NCBI RefSeq assembly: GCF_004168365.1
Contig: NZ_CP035704.1
Coordinates: forward strand, 2,976,001 to 3,040,000
Reading direction: 5' to 3'
Source of the DNA: Pseudolysobacter antarcticus
GTDB lineage: Bacteria; Pseudomonadota; Gammaproteobacteria; Xanthomonadales; Rhodanobacteraceae
DNA: 64,000 bases
Part shown: positions 1 to 9,103 of the stretch, one piece after another
Layout: each line of letters begins with the position of its first letter
Position numbering within the stretch: position 1 is the first letter of the stretch
Made by a program: the position numbers and the translations under genes
The notes under the pieces: model-generated
Database searches by the model: none
Seen by the model: only the letters and a program-made list of their open reading frames with translations
Told to the model about the DNA's origin: nothing

Positions 1-66
1 GCTGCCCAAACGGTGCCCAACGTTTCTGGCGACGCTCTGATGGCCGCCGTTTTCGCTGGTCAATAA
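1..66 (+). CDS. 3' end of an unidentified gene
   Basis: Frame 1 is open from the window edge and ends at a TAA at 64-66, giving a tail that reads AAQTVPNVSGDALMAAVFAG plus one Gln. The mixed hydrophobic ending is protein-like, but 21 residues are too few to identify a family. It could equally be chance reading of non-coding DNA. Confidence 0.25.
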   Translation, partial: AAQTVPNVSGDALMAAVFAGQ

Positions 67-196
67 CTGATCAAAGTCGACCCCTGCTTATATTTGCCAA
101 GTCGGTACGGGCAAAATGCGCGAACACTTTATTTCCGCGCCTTAGTTTTGGAAGGAAAAAAGTTCCTGATTAGCGCCGAACCTCAGTCTGCGTCGC

Positions 197-605
197 ATGA
201 TTTGCAGCCGGCAGGATATTCAGCGAGTCGCGCATCACTGGGAGCAGCCCGCCGTCGGGTCCGAATTGACTGTCGAAATGGACGTCGCTCCGCTGTTAGC
301 GACGATCGTGCATCGCATCGCTGTGCTTTCACGGAGATGCACTCAAACGCCAACCGAATCCCTGCGAACAGCCAGGTGTTCGGCACCTGCTCAGTCGCGC
401 GCGCCGCGCGGCGGTGAAACGCGGGGAAAAGCGACGGAAAAAGACCGCCGCGACCCGGGCCGAATTGGAGGCCATGCTGGCAATGTGCGACGACTCGCTG
501 GTTGGTATTCGCGATCGTGCCCTGCTGCTGTTCGTCCTTGCCAGCGGCGGGCGCCGCCGCAGCGAAATCGCTGTTGTCGAGATGGCCTCGTTGCAGCGTG
601 TCGGT
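197..605 (+). pseudogene. remnant of a tyrosine recombinase (phage-type integrase)
   Basis: In the frame of position 414 the sequence reads PNPCEQPGVRHLLSRARR, then a basic stretch, then GIRDRALLLFVLASGGRRRS. This resembles the start of the catalytic domain of XerC/D-like integrases, where 'R-DRALLL--ASGGRRRSE' surrounds the first catalytic arginine. The upstream part (LLATIVHRIAVLSRR) lies in the +2 frame, so a frameshift separates the two near 330-350. The rest of the catalytic domain (HxxR, Tyr) is missing; the frame runs instead into an IS-like segment. It is a dead fragment, probably left by an old integrative element. The family call is moderate and the broken state is clear. Confidence 0.6.
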
Positions 606-700
606 GCGCAGCAAGTTGGCGACATGACAGTACCAGAGGCGAAGCGCCTGCGTGAGCTGGAGACGGAGAATAGCCAACAGCCAATAGCCCGGGCATGCGC
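606..700 (+). mobile_element. IS3-family OrfA fragment
   Basis: The reading frame that carries the integrase remnant continues into MTVPEAKRLRELETENS. This matches the conserved 'G(M)-v--AKRL--LE-EN' leucine-zipper start of IS3-family (IS407/IS51-like) OrfA proteins. Only about 25 codons remain. Its fusion to a recombinase fragment suggests nested insertions followed by deletion. No terminal inverted repeats were found nearby, and 700-986 shows no gene. Confidence 0.45.
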
Positions 701-986
701 AGTGGCGCCAGCATCGCTCATGCGTCAATGTGAACAGATCCGGAGATCGTGACGCCACTTTGAACTTCGTCAGTCCGATACAGTTCGAGAGACTGGCATG
801 CTGATCCACTCAGGCAAGCCCGCTCATGGCTAGGCGCTTGGGGTACGAAATTCAGGGCAAGGTCAAGTTGGGCTTTGCCGCTTCAAGTGATGCCATTTGA
901 CCCCTCGGACTGGGAGGGATGTCATACGAAACTATTCTCCGACCAATGGTCTTCGTGCTTCAACGCACTTCACCGCGAAATACATG

Positions 987-2558
987 TCACTTGAAAGCCT
1001 TGGTCAGCGCCTCGAACTGCGTTTGTAGTGATTTGTCGTGCGGCGTGATTACCGGGATTTCACGCGTGATGCCCAGTAACTCGTATACCGCCATTTGTGC
1101 CGCGCGCACCGAATATTCAACAGTGAATACCACGTCATCCGCAATCTCGACGAATTGGCTAATGAAGGCAAAATTCTTCGTGCCGAGGGGAACCGGTAGC
1201 GGGCGATCGCTACGCATACGCGGCATGAACATGCTGGTGATGTAAGGCATGCGGCACGGAATGCAGTTCGCCGACTCGACCGTGTCGAGGTCAAAACGCA
1301 GGTGACCGCAGAGCTCCTGGAGGATTTCCGCACCGCTGCAATCGGCCATCGGTTTCGCCACGAAATTTCCGATCCGGTCCGGCAGCAGGCTGTATCCCCA
1401 GAACACCTGCACGTCCGCCGGTTGATTCGCGAAGTGCGGTTGATGCGCCAGCACGATCGACATCAACCAGTTCGAATCCTTGAACGTTACCAGTCCACCG
1501 GTCCCCGCCTCGTTGCCACTGAATTGGCTCATCAAATCGAAGAATGCCGGGTCCTTCAATGTAACTGTGAACGACTCCCAACACGACTGCGCGATACAAC
1601 TATTGAACGCCGCAGGATTGCCGAATTGCGGCCTGCCCTGCACCAGTTTTTCCCATAGCCCCCAGCCCTCGCTATCGGCTTTGCTGAGTTTGGACGGCGC
1701 GGTGGTCATCGATCCCAGACTGGATGCATCCGTCATCGAGGCGTTTTGCACAAACACCAGATCATCGGCATTGACGGTGATCACTTCGCTCACTGCACCA
1801 CGCCGGCAATGGATTGCGTTGACCTTGAACTTGCCATCCTCGGTGGCGTGATCGAGCTCGGTCACCTTGCAGCCTGTGATCAGCCGCACGCCTTGCGCAT
1901 CGAGCCATTTCTGCAGCGGCAGAACCAGTGAATCGTATTGGTTGTAGATCGTTCGCTTGACACCCGCAAGGGTGTCGATGCGTGAGAATTCAAGCATGAA
2001 CCGATGTAGGTAACGCTTGAATTCAATGGCGCTATGCCAAGGCTGAAACGCAAATGTGGTAACCCACATGTACCAGAATTCGGTCTCGAAAAACGGAGGC
2101 GAAAGCCAGTCGGTAATGCGACTTGCTGCCAAGGTATCTTCATCGGCATTGCTGAGTTTGAGTAATTCGAGGCGATCCTGCATCGAGAATCCCATCGATG
2201 TCACCTTGACCTTTGCACGACGACGATCAACCAGCCGCGCCATCGAATGCGCGAGGTGTTTTTCGTTGAAGTCCACGGTCTCCTCAAACACCGTTTTGCC
2301 CTTGGTGATCAGGGAGGGAATCGACTTGAACAGATCCCAAGTGCACTCGTAATTGTCAGTAGTCAACATGCGACCGCCGCGCAATGAATATCCGGCCACC
2401 GGATCGCCGCTGCCGTCGAGACTTCCACCGAGCAACGGCATCGCTTCGAGTATCGAAATATTGCTACCGCGCATTCCGCCATCCCGAATCATGAAAGCCG
2501 CTGCGGCCAATGATCCTATTCCGCCACCCACGAGATAGGCTTTCGATGTCATGTTCAT
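987..2558 (-). CDS. ohyA: oleate hydratase (myosin-cross-reactive-antigen family)
   Basis: The 523-residue protein is predicted to hydrate the cis double bond of oleate and related unsaturated fatty acids to 10-hydroxy fatty acids, using FAD as a structural cofactor. The N-terminus has a dinucleotide-binding glycine motif (GGGIGSLAAAAFMIRDGG, about residues 12-29). It is followed by the family hallmark ILEAMPLLGGSLDGSGDP and the RGGRMLTTDNYECTWDLF segment. The length is a little below the 560-590 typical of the family. The start ATG lies at 2556-2558. The gene is divergent from the BON-domain gene, with 272 bp between them. A role in fatty-acid detoxification or membrane stress is inferred from the family. 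Confidence 0.9.
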   Translation of the reverse strand: MNMTSKAYLVGGGIGSLAAAAFMIRDGGMRGSNISILEAMPLLGGSLDGSGDPVAGYSLRGGRMLTTDNYECTWDLFKSIPSLITKGKTVFEETVDFNEKHLAHSMARLVDRRRAKVKVTSMGFSMQDRLELLKLSNADEDTLAASRITDWLSPPFFETEFWYMWVTTFAFQPWHSAIEFKRYLHRFMLEFSRIDTLAGVKRTIYNQYDSLVLPLQKWLDAQGVRLITGCKVTELDHATEDGKFKVNAIHCRRGAVSEVITVNADDLVFVQNASMTDASSLGSMTTAPSKLSKADSEGWGLWEKLVQGRPQFGNPAAFNSCIAQSCWESFTVTLKDPAFFDLMSQFSGNEAGTGGLVTFKDSNWLMSIVLAHQPHFANQPADVQVFWGYSLLPDRIGNFVAKPMADCSGAEILQELCGHLRFDLDTVESANCIPCRMPYITSMFMPRMRSDRPLPVPLGTKNFAFISQFVEIADDVVFTVEYSVRAAQMAVYELLGITREIPVITPHDKSLQTQFEALTKAFK

Positions 2559-2830
2559 ATTGTTATGGCCAGCTGAGAATTATTTTCTGATCATGGATGC
2601 TCGCGGCGCTTTTGTATGTTCGTCATCCCACACACGCGCGTCCGATTCCGAAAAAAGAACGACAATCAGCGCAAGGTGTTACGGACAAATTACAAGCGTG
2701 TGTTCGGCGGCGCACAGAGTCGCAGTCCATTTCCGCGTAGCCTGAATTTCAAATCACCGCAGACATTCCGAGAAATTGGCATGGCTGCATCGCTGGATTT
2801 CAACAGCTCACGAGGTTAAGGAGATAGCGC

Positions 2831-3682
2831 ATGCACAGCACCGCTCGCAATATAGTTCTGGTCGCAAGTATTACACTGGGTCTGGCTGGCTTAGGCAGCG
2901 CGTTTGCGGCGGAGCCAAAATCTGCAGATACAAAGATCGAACAAATCGCCGATGTGCGTCGCGAGGCTCAGATCATGACCACCTACGGCATGAATCGGCA
3001 TCTGCGCGACTTCAATCTTTCGGTGACAGTGGACGGCAACAAAGCCGTGCTTGATGGCACTCTCCAAGACGGCGTTGCCAAGGATCTTGCCGAACAGATT
3101 GCGATGGGCGTGGATGGTATCCGGCATGTGGATAACCGCATTGTCGTCGACGCCAACTACGTGCTGCCTCAGCGCGTGAGCAGTGAGCGCAGTTTTGGCG
3201 AGAAAGTGGAAGACGCCACCATTACGGCCACGATTAAGTCCAAGCTGCTGTGGAATTCGAACACCGATGGTCTGGACATCCATATCGATACAAACAATGG
3301 CAAAGTCACGCTGAGCGGCAGTGTCAGCAGCGATGTTGAAAAGAGTTTGGCGGGGCGCATCGCGAAAGAGAGCGACGGCGTTGTCGGTGTGAAGAACGAG
3401 CTTGCGCTCGTCAATAAATCCGATACGGTCATGAAGCCCCAGCCGGCGGCAGCCAATCAACAGCCAACCATGTCAGATGCGTGGGTCACCGCAAAAGTAA
3501 AATCCTCGCTGATGCTCACTCGTGGCGTCGATAGTCTGGACATTAAAGTCACGACCCGCGATGGCGTGGTGTCATTACAGGGTGTCGTTGATTCCACGGC
3601 GGAGCGCGAGCTCGCGATACGGGTCGCCCAAGACATCCGCGGCGTGAAGAAAGTTGACGCCAGCAGTCTCAAAACCAGCTGA
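2831..3682 (+). CDS. periplasmic triple-BON-domain protein (OsmY-like)
   Basis: This 283-residue protein has a Sec signal peptide (hydrophobic LVASITLGLAGLGSAFA, cleavage near residue 27) and three consecutive BON domains at about 44-107, 127-192 and 215-281. Each shows the alternating 'v-v--g-v-L-G-v' pattern with conserved glycines. BON domains are thought to bind phospholipid or other hydrophobic surfaces, and OsmY-type proteins protect the envelope under osmotic stress. E. coli OsmY has two domains, so three is an expanded form. A good ribosome binding site (AAGGAG) precedes the ATG. The neighbouring oleate hydratase and small membrane protein fit an envelope-stress setting, which is inference. 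Confidence 0.85.
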   Translation: MHSTARNIVLVASITLGLAGLGSAFAAEPKSADTKIEQIADVRREAQIMTTYGMNRHLRDFNLSVTVDGNKAVLDGTLQDGVAKDLAEQIAMGVDGIRHVDNRIVVDANYVLPQRVSSERSFGEKVEDATITATIKSKLLWNSNTDGLDIHIDTNNGKVTLSGSVSSDVEKSLAGRIAKESDGVVGVKNELALVNKSDTVMKPQPAAANQQPTMSDAWVTAKVKSSLMLTRGVDSLDIKVTTRDGVVSLQGVVDSTAERELAIRVAQDIRGVKKVDASSLKTS

Positions 3683-3729
3683 TACGAATACATTTGGCCG
3701 TATAGATTTCCAAACTTGAAGGCACCGAT

Positions 3730-3927
3730 ATGCGTACAAACACCACACGCGGCAAATGGTCGCAACTGCGAAGTCAGCAACGATCGTTATCAAGCGACTG
3801 GTTTTCCGCGCCCTACCCACCTGAGGAACATCGCGGCCATCACGCGAGCAACACAGAAAATCGCAGCGCCACTGACGAGCAAAGTTCACAGGCCAAAGTT
3901 AGCGAGTTCAAACGCTTGCTGCACTAG
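3730..3927 (+). CDS. possible small protein of unknown function
   Basis: A 65-residue ORF begins 47 bp after the BON gene. It starts with ATG behind a weak AAGG. The product is hydrophilic, rich in Ser, Arg and His, and has no membrane segment or motif that I recognise. It lies in the same direction as its neighbours and could be co-transcribed. It may not be expressed; I keep it because the 340-bp gap holds nothing else. Confidence 0.25.
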   Translation: MRTNTTRGKWSQLRSQQRSLSSDWFSAPYPPEEHRGHHASNTENRSATDEQSSQAKVSEFKRLLH

Positions 3928-4026
3928 CTGCAGCTCTGCGTTGCGGGGCGGCGCGCGAACCGCGACGCCCGCCCTACTTGGTTACACCCAGTACAAATCC
4001 CTCCCCCACTCAACTGAGAGAAATCC

Positions 4027-4305
4027 ATGAATACCAAAGAATTGAAGGCACAAATCCACAAGGGTACAGAGCGCATGGAACACGATGTCGCAGCCGTCGC
4101 AGCGAGTATTCACAATGGAACCGAAGCACTCGGAAAACAGCGCGACGATATCGAACACACGTTGCACGATGTCGGACACCGCCTTGCGCACCGGGGCAGG
4201 ACGCTAGCCGCGGAAGCCAGCACGCCAGCAAATTTGCGGACATTGGCTTTGCTTGCCACGACGCTGGTCGCTGGCTTTTTCGTACTTCGCTCGCTACGTC
4301 ATTAA
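4027..4305 (+). CDS. small C-terminally anchored protein (ElaB/YqjD/DUF883-like)
   Basis: The 92-residue product has an amphipathic, charged helix over about residues 1-65 and one membrane helix near the C-terminus (LALLATTLVAGFFVLRSL), ending in RH. This architecture matches the ElaB/YqjD/YgaM (DUF883) group of stationary-phase, ribosome-binding inner-membrane proteins. The sequence match is by layout rather than by diagnostic residues. A GAGAG ribosome-binding site lies just upstream. Its position next to the BON protein supports a general stress role, by inference. Confidence 0.55.
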   Translation: MNTKELKAQIHKGTERMEHDVAAVAASIHNGTEALGKQRDDIEHTLHDVGHRLAHRGRTLAAEASTPANLRTLALLATTLVAGFFVLRSLRH

Positions 4306-4348
4306 GTGCAAACACGATCGCGCAAGTAATCGCCGACAGATGTATTGG

Positions 4349-4374
4349 ACGGTGTCATCGTGTCATGGCACCGT
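4349..4374 (+). terminator. weak hairpin after the small membrane protein gene
   Basis: Arms ACGGTG (4349-4354) and CACCGT (4369-4374) can pair across a 14-base loop and are followed by TTCC. There is no proper T-run, so termination is only possible. Confidence 0.3.
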
Positions 4375-4536
4375 TTCCTATTCGCCGAAAAATGGCGGTG
4401 AAGGCGATTTGTTATCCCATATCACGCGATATTCGCTAATGATGATTGCTGGGCGACCGGCAATTTCTAGCAGCATCTGTTCCGGTGTACTTCTTGATCC
4501 CGTGGCTCGATTCGAGGGATTTGTCGAGCACCAGGA

Positions 4537-5261
4537 ATGGAAATGAGCGACCTATCACCCCTCTTAAAACATCCTTGGAAACTCCAGTTCGCTGGGTTAT
4601 CGATGGTTGTGGCCATAGCGCTGGCCGTGCGCTGGTGGATCGGCCCGTCAGCCGCAATGGAAACTGTGGTCAGACGCGAATTTGTGCAATCGGTCGTCGC
4701 CAGCGGCCATGTCGAATCGCCGAATCGTGCGGATTTCGGTGCGCAGATTACCGGCACTGTTCTACGCGTACCCGTGGTCGAGGGCTAGGTAGTTGGCGCT
4801 GGTGATCTGCTGGTCGAACTCGAGTCGACCGAACTTACCGCCGCAAGCCATCAGGCCGACATCGCCATTGCGCAAGCCCAGGCGCGTCTGCGCCAGCTTA
4901 GCGAAGTTCAGGCGCCGATGGCCGAGCAAACGTTGCGCGAAGCGCAAGCCAATCTCGACAACGCACAGGCGACGCAGCGACGCAGCGACGCAATCAGGAG
5001 CATTTCCAAAAAGGATTTGTTGGACAAGCGCTCCTCGACGATGCGCGCAAAACCGTACAACTTGCCGATGCACAAGTCCGATCGACACGCATGAAGCTCG
5101 ATACCACTCGCCCCGCGGGCAGCGATCGCGCCCTTGCGCTTGCCGATGTGGCCAGCGCCCAAGCGCGCGCTTGCATCGTCGCAGTGGAAGCGCTGCGTCA
5201 TAGCCATGCGCACGCTCGACATCATGCATTAGCCCACAGCGACCATCACCACGAGAAGTAA
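4537..5261 (+). pseudogene. broken RND-type efflux periplasmic adaptor (HlyD/membrane-fusion family)
   Basis: The first 83 codons encode a membrane anchor, then a biotinyl-lipoyl-like segment (SVVASGHVESPNRADFGAQI). A TAG at 4786-4788 stands where the family has Gln (VPVVEG*VVGAGDLLVELES), so CAG to TAG is the likely change. The frame continues as a coiled-coil hairpin to KKDLLDK. It then shifts near 5025-5030 into LLDDARKTVQLADAQVRSTR and ends at TAA 5259-5261 with a His-rich tail. The second half of the lipoyl domain, the beta-barrel and the membrane-proximal domain are gone, and no permease gene follows. It lies tail-to-tail with the copper ATPase pseudogene, so it may be left from a metal or drug export cluster. 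Confidence 0.75.
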
Positions 5262-5428
5262 TGCCAATGTCCAATGCAAGGCGATCGAGGTTCGGCGATA
5301 GCGCAGATGGCTGCGAGTATCGAGAATCGAATTTAGAGCGCTACCATATCGGTAATCCCATAGTATGCGGACTGTCTCTCGCTCGTTGGTTTCGCTGCCA
5401 CCCTCACCTCAAATTCGGTTTTGACCGG

Positions 5429-7560
5429 TCACATTGAGATTTTCCGCACAGTACGCAAACGCAAGGCGTTAGTGATCACCGAAACAGAAGAAAGGCTCAT
5501 CGCAAGAGCCGCAATCATCGGGCTCAATAACCAGCCGAAAAACGGATACAACACACCCGCTGCGATGGGTATTCCCAGTGCGTTGTACAGAAATGCAAAC
5601 GCCAGGTTCTGATGAATATTGCGAACCGTCGCTTTAGATAGACGGAGTGCGCGCAAGATGCCGGCGAGTTCACCTTTGATCAGCGTGATCTGTGCGCTCT
5701 GCTTGGCGATATCCGAACCGTTGCCCATCGCGATACCTACATCCGCGACGGTCAGGGCTGGTGCGTCGTTGACGCCGTCGCCGGCCATCGCCACACAGGC
5801 GCCCGCCGTTTTCGTACCCACTATCCACTCGGACTTTTTTGCTGGCGTTTGGCTGGCGTGGTATTCGTCTATACCGAGTTGCGAAGCAACCGCATGTGCC
5901 GTTGCTTCGCTATCACCTGTGAGCATGACGATGCGTAGTTTTTCGTCGCGCAACGCGATGAGAATCGCACGCGCACCCGGCTTGATCGGATCTTGCACCG
6001 CGACCAATCCTGCGAGTTGCCGGCCACGCGCCAAAAACATTACTGTCTTGGCATCCCGGCGCAGCTCATCCGCACGCTGTGCCAGCGATGCTGGATCGAC
6101 ACCGACGGACTGCATTAACTCGGCATTTCCGAGAGCTACGTTGACGGCGCCGATATCTCCGAGTACGCCTTGGCCGGTGACGGACGAGAAGTTGCTGACC
6201 TCGGAGTGGGCAACATTTCTACTTTTCGCAGCGTCGAGAATCGCTTGTGCCAACGGGTGCTCGCTCGCGGCCTCAAGCGAGGCGGCGATCATGAGCACGT
6301 CGGATTCGGCGAAACCGACGGTGGCGACCACATCTGTCAGTGCTGGTCTGCCTTCGGTCAACGTACCGGTTTTATCAAGCACCAGCACATTGATATGCGC
6401 CAAGCCCTCGATCGCAGCAGCATCGCGAAACAAAACGCCAGCCGCAGCGCCACGTCCACTCGCGACAGTGATGGAAATCGGCGTAGCGAGTCCGAGTGCA
6501 CACGGACACGCGATAATAAGTACCGCAACCGCATTGACGATGGCGTAAGCCAAGCGTGGTTCAGGACCGACGAAGAGCCATACGACGAAAGTAAGCAATG
6601 CGATTGCGACGACTGTCGGGACGAAGAATGAAGCGATGCGATCCGCGAGTCTTTGCAGCGGCGCTTTCGACTGCTGCGCCTTGCCGACCAGCTCGACGAT
6701 TTGCGCCAGTACGGTATCGTGCCCGATGCGATCGGCGCGCATTTTAAAGCTGCCGGTGCCGTTGACCGTACCACCGGTAACGCGGTCATCAGCGTGCTTC
6801 TCCACGGGTAAGGGTTCGCCAGTAAGGAGCGATTCGTCAACGCTGCTCGTCCCTCGAAGACGAAACCATCCACGGGCACTTTTTCGCCAGGTCGAACACG
6901 CAGCAAATCGCCAACCTTCAGCTGCTCGAGCGCGACATCTTCTTCATTGCTATCGGGCAGAATACGTCGTGCGGTCTTGGGCGCTAGATCAAGCAAATGG
7001 CGGATCGCCTGCGATGTTTTTCCGCGAGATCGCAATTCGAGCCACTCGCCGAACAACACCAGTGCGATGATGACACCGGCAGATTCGAAATAGACACCGA
7101 CCATGCCGTATTGATCATGCATCGCCGGTGGAAACCACGATGGCAAAAATGTAGCCACAAGACTGAAACCGAATGCCACCACCACACCAAGACTGATCAA
7201 GCTATACATATTCGGCGACGCAATGACAAAACCTGTCCAGCCACGCCGGTAGTAAGACATGCCGGCCCAAAGCACCAGCGGCGCGGACAGCATGAGTTCG
7301 AGCCAGCGCGACAGATGAGCAGTGCTTTCTCTCATATGCATGCCGAAAAGATGCGGACCCATCGCGATCAGCAGGAGCGGAATCGCGAGCGCTGCCGCGA
7401 CGAGCAACTTGCGGAGAACCTTGTCGAGTTCGATGTCACCCTGCCCGTCCTTCGTGACGACCGGCTCCAGTACCATGCCGCATTTTGGACAGCTGCCCGG
7501 GCCATGACGCTGAATTTCGGGATGCATCGGACATGTGTAAATCACGTCCACGGTGGGCAT
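5429..7560 (-). pseudogene. copA: Cu(+)-exporting P1B-type ATPase with a one-base frameshift
   Basis: The translation contains all the marks of a copper P-type ATPase. These are an N-terminal heavy-metal-binding segment (YTCPMHPEI...CPKCGM), the CPC transport site ([12 protein letters not shown]), the phosphorylation loop DKTGTLTEG, the SEHPLAQAI motif, [10 protein letters not shown], and the late membrane motifs YNALG and MSLSS typical of P1B-1 pumps. The coding frame breaks near 6841. Before the break it reads FEGRAA; after restoring one G it would continue [16 protein letters not shown], the actuator-domain TGE motif, which is lost in the present frame. The most likely original start is the ATG at 7558-7560 or the GTG at 7582-7584, just before the metal-binding segment. 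It is either a recent pseudogene or a sequencing error. Confidence 0.85.
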
Positions 7561-7735
7561 CTGAACAATCGACTCAGTGCTCACTTCAAATAGCGATCTT
7601 GGGTAACATTTGCGCGACACCGGCTTGAGCGACAGCGACGCACGAGATCGTCGTCTGCCGCTAACGTGTCGCATCCAAAGGCTCGAACTCCAAGCTCGGA
7701 AAAATGCAAAGAGATCGGTTCGAATGGGCTCGGGC

Positions 7736-8470
7736 TCAATTCGTCTGCTCGGCTTTTTTCCATCCGTCCGAGGGATTGAACGCCGTAATTGCAGCGGCAA
7801 CAGTTTGCGAATCCTGCCCCAGATTCTTCTCGTATATCACACCTCCCTGATCGACCAGAAAGCTGGTAACTCCGGATGTGCCGTAACCGGCAGGATATTG
7901 CGGCCACCACCACGTTCCGTAGGCGACGGTCGGATCGTAATAAGGCACATAGACTTCGTTCGGGTTTGCTGGCGCGACATCAATGCTCTCGTTCGATTGA
8001 GTCGCGGCAATTTGCGCGTTTGAATTCAAATTGCCTGCGGCTTTTGCCTTTTGCCGCAGCATCTGCACCGTATCCATTACTTGTGCTTGTTGTGCGATAA
8101 ACGCATCACCAAGGCGTTCGGTCCAGTCGATTTTTTGATCCAACGTTTGCAATACCTGTGGGAATGCAAGCAACGATTTGACGCTTGGGTCCCAATCTTG
8201 GTTATCGACTGCCTCGACTGCTGCCGTGCCATTGATCGTGGAGTTGTCGCTCGACCAACGGGCGGCCTGCACCACTTCCAGCGGATAGGTTGCCGCCATC
8301 AGAACTTGCGAAAGCAACGAGTCTGGGTACAGCGCGATCGGCGCTAGCATCTGATCGAGTTCTTGCTGAGTGAATGCCGGATTGCCGTCGGCTGTCGGCG
8401 TGGTCTTGGCAAACGCGCTCATCAGGACCAGCAGCAACGAAACAACGAAATAGCCTGCATACCTTTTCAT
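7736..8470 (-). CDS. apparent DUF3300-DUF2950 fusion, exported
   Basis: The product has 244 residues and a signal peptide (about 1-21). Residues 34-190 look like the N-terminal part of DUF3300 proteins (LDQMLAPIALYPDSLLSQVL, EVVQAARW, VYVPYYDPTVAYGTWWWP). From about residue 191 it turns into what looks like the C-terminus of DUF2950 proteins (YGTSGVTSFLVDQGGVIYEK, then 'LGxDS-t-AAAIT-F-P-D-W'). These two families are commonly encoded side by side and both are normally longer. An in-frame deletion that joined the two genes at a shared Tyr-Pro stretch (near 7890) explains the structure best. The function of either domain is unknown. A good AAGGTGA site precedes the ATG. Confidence 0.7.
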   Translation of the reverse strand: MKRYAGYFVVSLLLVLMSAFAKTTPTADGNPAFTQQELDQMLAPIALYPDSLLSQVLMAATYPLEVVQAARWSSDNSTINGTAAVEAVDNQDWDPSVKSLLAFPQVLQTLDQKIDWTERLGDAFIAQQAQVMDTVQMLRQKAKAAGNLNSNAQIAATQSNESIDVAPANPNEVYVPYYDPTVAYGTWWWPQYPAGYGTSGVTSFLVDQGGVIYEKNLGQDSQTVAAAITAFNPSDGWKKAEQTN

Positions 8471-8515
8471 AAATCACCTTAAGTCCGCAACACGACTCGG
8501 CGAGCCGCCGTCGAG

Positions 8516-9073
8516 TTAGTGGCCTGTCGGCAACTCGATCATTTCTTGTACGTGTACATGCTCCTCCAGTTCGGAGATGGATCGATAGCGCTGTTGCCAG
8601 ATGTCTTTCTCATCAAGCACTGCATCTGGCAATCCCTGCGCTCGGAGTATTTCTGGATGCACGCGGACAACCAAAACTTCCTCGTAGTACGAACGATTGA
8701 AGATGCCGATCCGGCCGCGCTCGGGTAGCCGGCAGGTCGTGCGCCAAAGGAAGTCGTGCTTGAGTTCCTCGGTGCTGGGCTGTTTGAAACTGAAGACTTC
8801 GCAGCCCTGCGGATTGATCCCCGACATGACATGGCGAATCGCTCCGTCCTTGCCCGCGCTGTCCATGCCCTGAAAGATCAGCAGCATGGCGTAGCGACCG
8901 GACGCGTAGTGCAGCCGTTGCAGCGCGCTCAGCGATTCGACGTGTTCCTTCAGCAGCTTCTTGTAGTGCTTCTTCGACTTGCAGACGGGTTTTACTGCGG
9001 TCGGCCGCGCGGTGAGCTCGGCCTTTTCACCCTCTTTGACCCGGAACTCGCTGGCATCAATCTTCATGGTCAT
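8516..9073 (-). pseudogene. ppk2: C-terminally truncated polyphosphate kinase 2
   Basis: PPK2 enzymes move phosphate between polyphosphate and nucleotides. The 185-residue product retains the Walker A loop ([12 protein letters not shown]) and the Walker B region ([21 protein letters not shown]). After [12 protein letters not shown] it diverges and stops, whereas family members continue for roughly 80-100 residues through the lid and final helices. There is no room for the missing part, because the next gene starts at 8470. A deletion is therefore likely, and activity is doubtful without the lid. It follows the ATPase gamma gene by 30 bp and was probably the next cistron of that operon. Confidence 0.8.
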
Positions 9074-9103
9074 TTTCCTGTTACTCAGATGTTGGCGCTG
9101 TCG

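Noticed and set aside
5619-6548. 309-residue plus-strand ORF opposite the copper ATPase
   Set aside because: Ser/Thr/Ala-rich antisense translation of the ATPase core; the P-type motifs on the minus strand are decisive.
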